64,000 bases of DNA from SFWF01 sp045636705 (GTDB lineage: Bacteria > Bacillota > Clostridia > Oscillospirales > Acutalibacteraceae): the NCBI GenBank assembly GCA_045636705.1, contig JAZTYA010000018.1:1-64000 (forward strand), given 5' to 3'. The notes beneath the pieces were generated by a model. The model made no database searches. It was not told where the DNA came from and saw nothing but the letters and a program-made list of their open reading frames with translations. Both the position numbers and the translations under genes were made by a program. This document shows, piece by piece, positions 60,140-64,000 of the stretch (the first letter of the stretch is position 1; every line of letters begins with the position of its first letter).

Positions 60140-61507
60140 TTAGTTGTAGTATTTGTCGAGCATACTGTCATCAATTCGTTTAAGCTCACTTCTTGGTAAT
60201 ATTCGAAGCAGCTTCCAACCAAGGTCTAACGTTTCCTCTATTGTGCGGTTGGTAGTATAACCTTGTGAAACATATTCCTTTTCAAATCTGTCGGCAAACT
60301 CTGCATAAAGTTTGTCGGTTGCGGTAAGAGCGGCTTCGCCTAAGATTATCATAAGCTCTTTAGCATCCTTACCACGAGCATAAGCCGAGAAGAGCTGGTT
60401 CATTGTAGCGGCATGGTCCTCACGGGTTCTATCCTTGCCGATACCCTTATCCTTAAGTCTTGAAAGAGAAGGTAAAACGTCGATAGGCGGTGTTACACCC
60501 TTTCTGTATAGCTCACGAGAAAGAATAATCTGTCCCTCGGTAATATATCCTGTAAGGTCAGGAATAGGATGGGTTTTATCATCCTCAGGCATTGTCAAAA
60601 TAGGGATAAGGGTAATTGAACCGTCTTTTCCCTTAAGACGACCTGCGCGCTCATAAAGTGTTGCTAAGTCGGTGTACATATAACCTGGGTAACCACGACG
60701 ACCGGGCACCTCTTTTCGTGCGGCCGAAACCTCACGAAGCGCATCGGCGTAGTTGGTAATATCGGTCATAATAACGAGCACCTGCATTCCGAGTTCGAAT
60801 GCTAAATACTCGGCACAGGTAAGCGCCATTTTAGGTGTTGCAATTCTTTCAATTGCGGGGTCGTTTGCAAGGTTTATAAACATTACGGTACGGTCGATAG
60901 CGCCTGTTTCCTTAAAGGAATCGATAAAGTAGTTCGACTCCTCAAAGGTAATACCCATAGCGGCAAATACAACCGCAAACTTTTCGTTATCTCCTCTAAC
61001 GGCTGCCTGACGTGCAATCTGTGCCGCAAGATTTGAATGAGGAAGTCCCGAAGCCGAGAAGATAGGAAGCTTTTGTCCTCTAACAAGTGTGTTAAGACCG
61101 TCAATTGCCGAAACACCTGTCTGAATGAACTCCTGCGGATAGTTTCTTGCAGCAGGATTCATAGGAGTGCCGTTTACGTCCATTCTTTTATCGGGAATAA
61201 TCTCAGGGCCGTTATCAATAGGACGGCCGAGTCCGTCAAATACGCGGGATAGCATATCAGGAGAAACGGCAAGCTGCATAGAGCGTCCTAAAAATCTAAC
61301 CTTTGACTCGGCAGGGTTAATGCCTGCGCTCGATTCAAAAAGCTGTAAAAGTGCATTGTTGCCGTTTACCTCAAGCACTCGGCAACGACGAGTTTCTCCA
61401 CTTGGGAGTTCTATTTCGCCAAGCTCGTCATACTTAACGTTTTCAACGTCGCTTACCATCATCAAAGGTCCTGCGACCTCGCGTATGGTCTTATATTCTT
61501 TAGCCAT
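60140..61507 (-). CDS. ntpB: V-type ATP synthase subunit B
   Basis: This 455-residue non-catalytic subunit has GLGRPIDNGPEIIPDKRMDV (about 91-110), GVSAIDGLNTLVRGQKLPIF (about 131-150) and VIMTDITNYADALREVSAARKE (about 235-256). It lacks a consensus Walker A, as expected for B. AAGGAGGG lies before the ATG. It lies 13 nt after the A subunit gene. Confidence 0.96.
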   Translation of the reverse strand: MAKEYKTIREVAGPLMMVSDVENVKYDELGEIELPSGETRRCRVLEVNGNNALLQLFESSAGINPAESKVRFLGRSMQLAVSPDMLSRVFDGLGRPIDNGPEIIPDKRMDVNGTPMNPAARNYPQEFIQTGVSAIDGLNTLVRGQKLPIFSASGLPHSNLAAQIARQAAVRGDNEKFAVVFAAMGITFEESNYFIDSFKETGAIDRTVMFINLANDPAIERIATPKMALTCAEYLAFELGMQVLVIMTDITNYADALREVSAARKEVPGRRGYPGYMYTDLATLYERAGRLKGKDGSITLIPILTMPEDDKTHPIPDLTGYITEGQIILSRELYRKGVTPPIDVLPSLSRLKDKGIGKDRTREDHAATMNQLFSAYARGKDAKELMIILGEAALTATDKLYAEFADRFEKEYVSQGYTTNRTIEETLDLGWKLLRILPRSELKRIDDSMLDKYYN

Positions 61508-61519
61508 AAAACTCCCTCC

Positions 61520-63283
61520 TTAATCGTTATTTTTAGTAGCGGCTTCAAGCTCGGCACCAAGCTGTTCCATAACCGACTTGAATTCTTCCTCTACCTTTGA
61601 TTCGTCTACATATTTAATTCTACCGATTCTTTCTCTTGCAGGAACAGAAACCACGTCCTCGATATCGGCGCCGTTTTTAATTGCGGCAAGACCCTTTTCA
61701 TAATATTCAAGGATTGCCGACATCATAATGAACTGCTTCTTTGTAGAGGTGTAGGTATCTACGTCGTGGAAAGCGTTCTGGTGGAGATAGTCTTCACGAA
61801 TAGAACGAGCCGCTTCGAGCTTTAATCTATCGGTAGAAGACAATGCATCCATACCAACAAGCTTTACGATTTCTTCAAGCTCTGCCTCTTCTTGCAAAAG
61901 GTTCATAAGACGAAGACGAAGTTCCGACCAATTTTCGCTAACATTCTCGCGGAACCACTTTTCAAGTGAATCGGCATAAAGTGAATAGCTGGTAAGCCAG
62001 TTAATTGCAGGGAAATGACGCTTATAAGCAAGAGCAGAATCAAGTCCCCAGAAGACCTTAACTATACGGAGTGTTGACTGTGCAACAGGTTCGGAAATGT
62101 CACCTCCGGGAGGCGATACCGCACCGATAACCGATAAAGCACCCTCAACCTCTTCACTACCGCCAACGATAACGCGGCCTGCACGCTCGTAGAACTGGGC
62201 CAAACGAGAACCTAAATATGCAGGGTATCCTTCTTCGCCGGGCATTTCTTCAAGACGTCCTGACATTTCGCGAAGAGCCTCTGCCCAACGTGACGTTGAG
62301 TCTGCCATTAGCGCTACTGTGTAGCCCATATCTCTGAAGTACTCAGCTATTGTAATACCTGTATAAATCGAAGCCTCACGAGCCGCAACAGGCATATCCG
62401 AAGTGTTTGCAATAAGTACAGTTCTCTCCATTAGTGAACTGCCTGTTCTTGGGTCGCGAAGTTCGGGAAACTCGTTTAAAACGTCGGTCATTTCGTTTCC
62501 GCGCTCTCCGCATCCGATATAAACAATAATATCTGCCTCTGCCCACTTTGCAAGCTGATGCTGAACGACAGTCTTACCCGAACCGAAAGGTCCCGGAACT
62601 GCGGCAACACCGCCCTTTGCTATTGGGAACAAGGTGTCAATTACTCTTTGTCCCGTAATTAGCGGAATATCAGGAGAAAGCTTACGCTTATAAGGTCTGC
62701 CCACGCGAACAGGCCAGGTCTGCATAAGTTTTATTTCCTTTTCGCCCTTTTCGGTTTCTACTACCGCTACTATATCTTCAACCGTACAGGTTTTTTGTTC
62801 TATCTTTAAAATTTTACCCGAAATGCCGTTCGGAACCATTATTTTATGAGCAACCACGGCAGTTTCATTAACTACACCTAAAGTATCGCCCGAAACAACC
62901 TCGTCACCCACCTGCTTTAAGGGGTTAAACTCCCATTCTTTTTCGCGGTCCAAAGAAGGCACCGAAACGCCTCTTTGAAGATTTGTTCCGCTAACCTCCA
63001 TAATTTTAGCCAAAGGACGCTGAATTCCATCAAAAATTGAACCGATAAGACCGGGGCCTAATTCAACCGATAGAGGAATGCCTGTTGATACTACCTCTTC
63101 TCCGGGGCCAAGTCCTGCAGTTTCTTCATAAACCTGAATTGATGCCAGGTCTCCGTGCATTTCGATTATCTCACCGATAAGCTGCTTGTCACTTACCCTT
63201 ACAACGTCAAACATATTGGCGTCTCGCATACCCTTTGCTATGACCAAAGGTCCTGCTACCTTGGTTATAATTCCGTTCGCCAT
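61520..63283 (-). CDS. ntpA: V-type ATP synthase subunit A (catalytic)
   Basis: This 587-residue catalytic subunit has the Walker A PGPFGSGKTVVQHQ (about 229-242), the GERGNEM block, VALMADSTSRWAEALREMSG (about 325-344) and VSPPGGDISEPVAQ. An extra homologous segment typical of A subunits is present (about residues 110-190). It hydrolyses or makes ATP coupled to H+ or Na+ flow; the ion cannot be judged because the K subunit is outside. Confidence 0.96.
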   Translation of the reverse strand: MANGIITKVAGPLVIAKGMRDANMFDVVRVSDKQLIGEIIEMHGDLASIQVYEETAGLGPGEEVVSTGIPLSVELGPGLIGSIFDGIQRPLAKIMEVSGTNLQRGVSVPSLDREKEWEFNPLKQVGDEVVSGDTLGVVNETAVVAHKIMVPNGISGKILKIEQKTCTVEDIVAVVETEKGEKEIKLMQTWPVRVGRPYKRKLSPDIPLITGQRVIDTLFPIAKGGVAAVPGPFGSGKTVVQHQLAKWAEADIIVYIGCGERGNEMTDVLNEFPELRDPRTGSSLMERTVLIANTSDMPVAAREASIYTGITIAEYFRDMGYTVALMADSTSRWAEALREMSGRLEEMPGEEGYPAYLGSRLAQFYERAGRVIVGGSEEVEGALSVIGAVSPPGGDISEPVAQSTLRIVKVFWGLDSALAYKRHFPAINWLTSYSLYADSLEKWFRENVSENWSELRLRLMNLLQEEAELEEIVKLVGMDALSSTDRLKLEAARSIREDYLHQNAFHDVDTYTSTKKQFIMMSAILEYYEKGLAAIKNGADIEDVVSVPARERIGRIKYVDESKVEEEFKSVMEQLGAELEAATKNND

Positions 63284-63295
63284 GGTTTTAACTCC

Positions 63296-63610
63296 TTATT
63301 TGTTAAATATAATATCCGAGCCTATCGCCTTTTCAACCGAAGCCTTCAGTCGTGATAGGCCTATACCGTTATTGTTTTTTACTCCCGGAATCGGGATTAT
63401 TGCCGGAAGCATCTGTTCATCAAACTCGGCAATTTCTTCGGACAAAAGTGCCGCCGTTTCTTCGACAACGTAAATGATGCCATATTCTCCCGAAGTTAGT
63501 TTTTTGAAGGTTGCTTTTGCAGTTTCTTCGCTAACGGGGAAGATATCAAGTCCCACCGAAGAAAATCCCTTTATGCTTTCCGAGTCACCCAGAACTGCTA
63601 TTTTAACCAT
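63296..63610 (-). CDS. ntpF: V-type ATP synthase subunit F
   Basis: This 104-residue central stalk subunit has VLGDSESIKGFSSVGLDIFP (about 5-24), EYGIIYVVEE (about 44-53) and the C-terminal IPIPGVKNNNGIGLSRLKA. Overlaps the C subunit gene by 8 nt. Gene order C-F-A-B-D is the bacterial V-type order. Confidence 0.93.
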   Translation of the reverse strand: MVKIAVLGDSESIKGFSSVGLDIFPVSEETAKATFKKLTSGEYGIIYVVEETAALLSEEIAEFDEQMLPAIIPIPGVKNNNGIGLSRLKASVEKAIGSDIIFNK

Positions 63611-64000
63611 AAAGTTCCCTCAACATTCCGCGAATTTCATCTTCGCTTTCTCCTACCTGAGTGCCGTTTGCAACAATCCTTACCGCCTTAATTTCGGCAA
63701 GTCTTGCAACCAAATATCCTATAAGAGGACCGGCACCCGTTACGGCATATTTGCCGCCAAGCGCCATCTTCATCTGATAGTTCTCCGCAAATCGTTCAAA
63801 CTCGGTCGGACTTTTTTTATAAGCCTCGGCCGCCTTGTCTCCATCGAAGACCTTACACTTTTCCAGTAAAGCTACAACCTCCTCGACACCGAGTAAAGCC
63901 GCCTTTTTAAGCTCGCTCTTTTTTATAAAGTCGGTATCGATTAGGCAGTTTTCCAAAAAATCTGCTCCCTTTTTAGCACGAGCCGCACGAATTGCCGTTT
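63603..64000 (-). CDS. ntpC: V-type ATP synthase subunit C, C-terminal part (cut by window edge)
   Basis: The last about 130 residues of an AC39-like subunit are visible. The frame is open to base 64000, reading TAIRAARAKKGADFLENCL before the internal TTG at 63956, so the gene continues beyond the window. YLVARLAEIKAVRIVANG near the C-terminus is a hallmark of V/A-type C subunits, which link the rotor ring to the central stalk. Confidence 0.88.
   Translation of the reverse strand, partial: TAIRAARAKKGADFLENCLIDTDFIKKSELKKAALLGVEEVVALLEKCKVFDGDKAAEAYKKSPTEFERFAENYQMKMALGGKYAVTGAGPLIGYLVARLAEIKAVRIVANGTQVGESEDEIRGMLRELYG

Overview
The window looks like a chromosomal segment of an anaerobic, endospore-forming, gut-type Clostridia bacterium (Oscillospirales/Ruminococcaceae-like). 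The evidence is the 5' part of a 16S rRNA gene with a clostridial V1-V2 pattern, the spoIIAA-spoIIAB-sigF operon, spoIID, a V-type ATPase, meso-DAP dehydrogenase and Gram-positive ribosomal protein leader RNAs. No phage, transposon, CRISPR array or tRNA gene was seen.

Layout. 1-704: start of an rRNA operon running leftward, with its promoter and leader. 705-10502: leftward housekeeping genes (sigF-spoIIAB-spoIIAA, folC, valS, and a divergent type IIA topoisomerase pair). 10618-19753: one leftward transcription unit with a clear promoter and terminator. It encodes an O-antigen-ligase-superfamily membrane protein with a C-terminal helical tail, a lipoprotein-like transpeptidase that resembles a class A PBP without its glycosyltransferase half, and a giant secreted repeat protein of 1975 residues. 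19812-27979: a divergent surface-glycopolymer locus. The leftward arm has LicD, a CDP-glycerol transferase, an epimerase, a Wzy-like polymerase and a Wzx flippase. The rightward arm has a PLP aminotransferase and an initiating phosphoglycosyl transferase. 28019-29606: a choloylglycine-hydrolase-family enzyme and a small lipoprotein gene preceded by a possible attenuator RNA. 29603-33812: a leftward six-gene operon (dusB, yebC, luxS, pyridoxal kinase, ECF S component, radical SAM) whose promoter implies a leaderless dusB mRNA.

33820-45290: a rightward growth block (polA, arginine phosphatase-like, rimI, tsaD, mreBCD, mrdA, minD, mgsA, hisS), the last three with their own promoter. 45291-50992: spoIID, an unknown membrane protein, a DMT transporter, an Mrp/NBP35 ATPase, an S1-domain protein and meso-DAP dehydrogenase. 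51058-55292: rpmG-secE-nusG-rplK-rplA and rplJ-rplL, with an unusually long SecE, a hairpin-rich nusG-rplK spacer and an L10 leader containing an attenuator. 55305-57928: rlmH, a WalJ-like hydrolase and murA. 58074-64000: argH coupled to the end of a V-type ATPase operon (C-F-A-B-D), which continues off the right edge.

Most of the window is conserved housekeeping. The best candidates for undescribed biology are the ligase/transpeptidase/giant-protein unit, the extended SecE, the RNA leader before the lipoprotein gene, and the leaderless dusB transcript.
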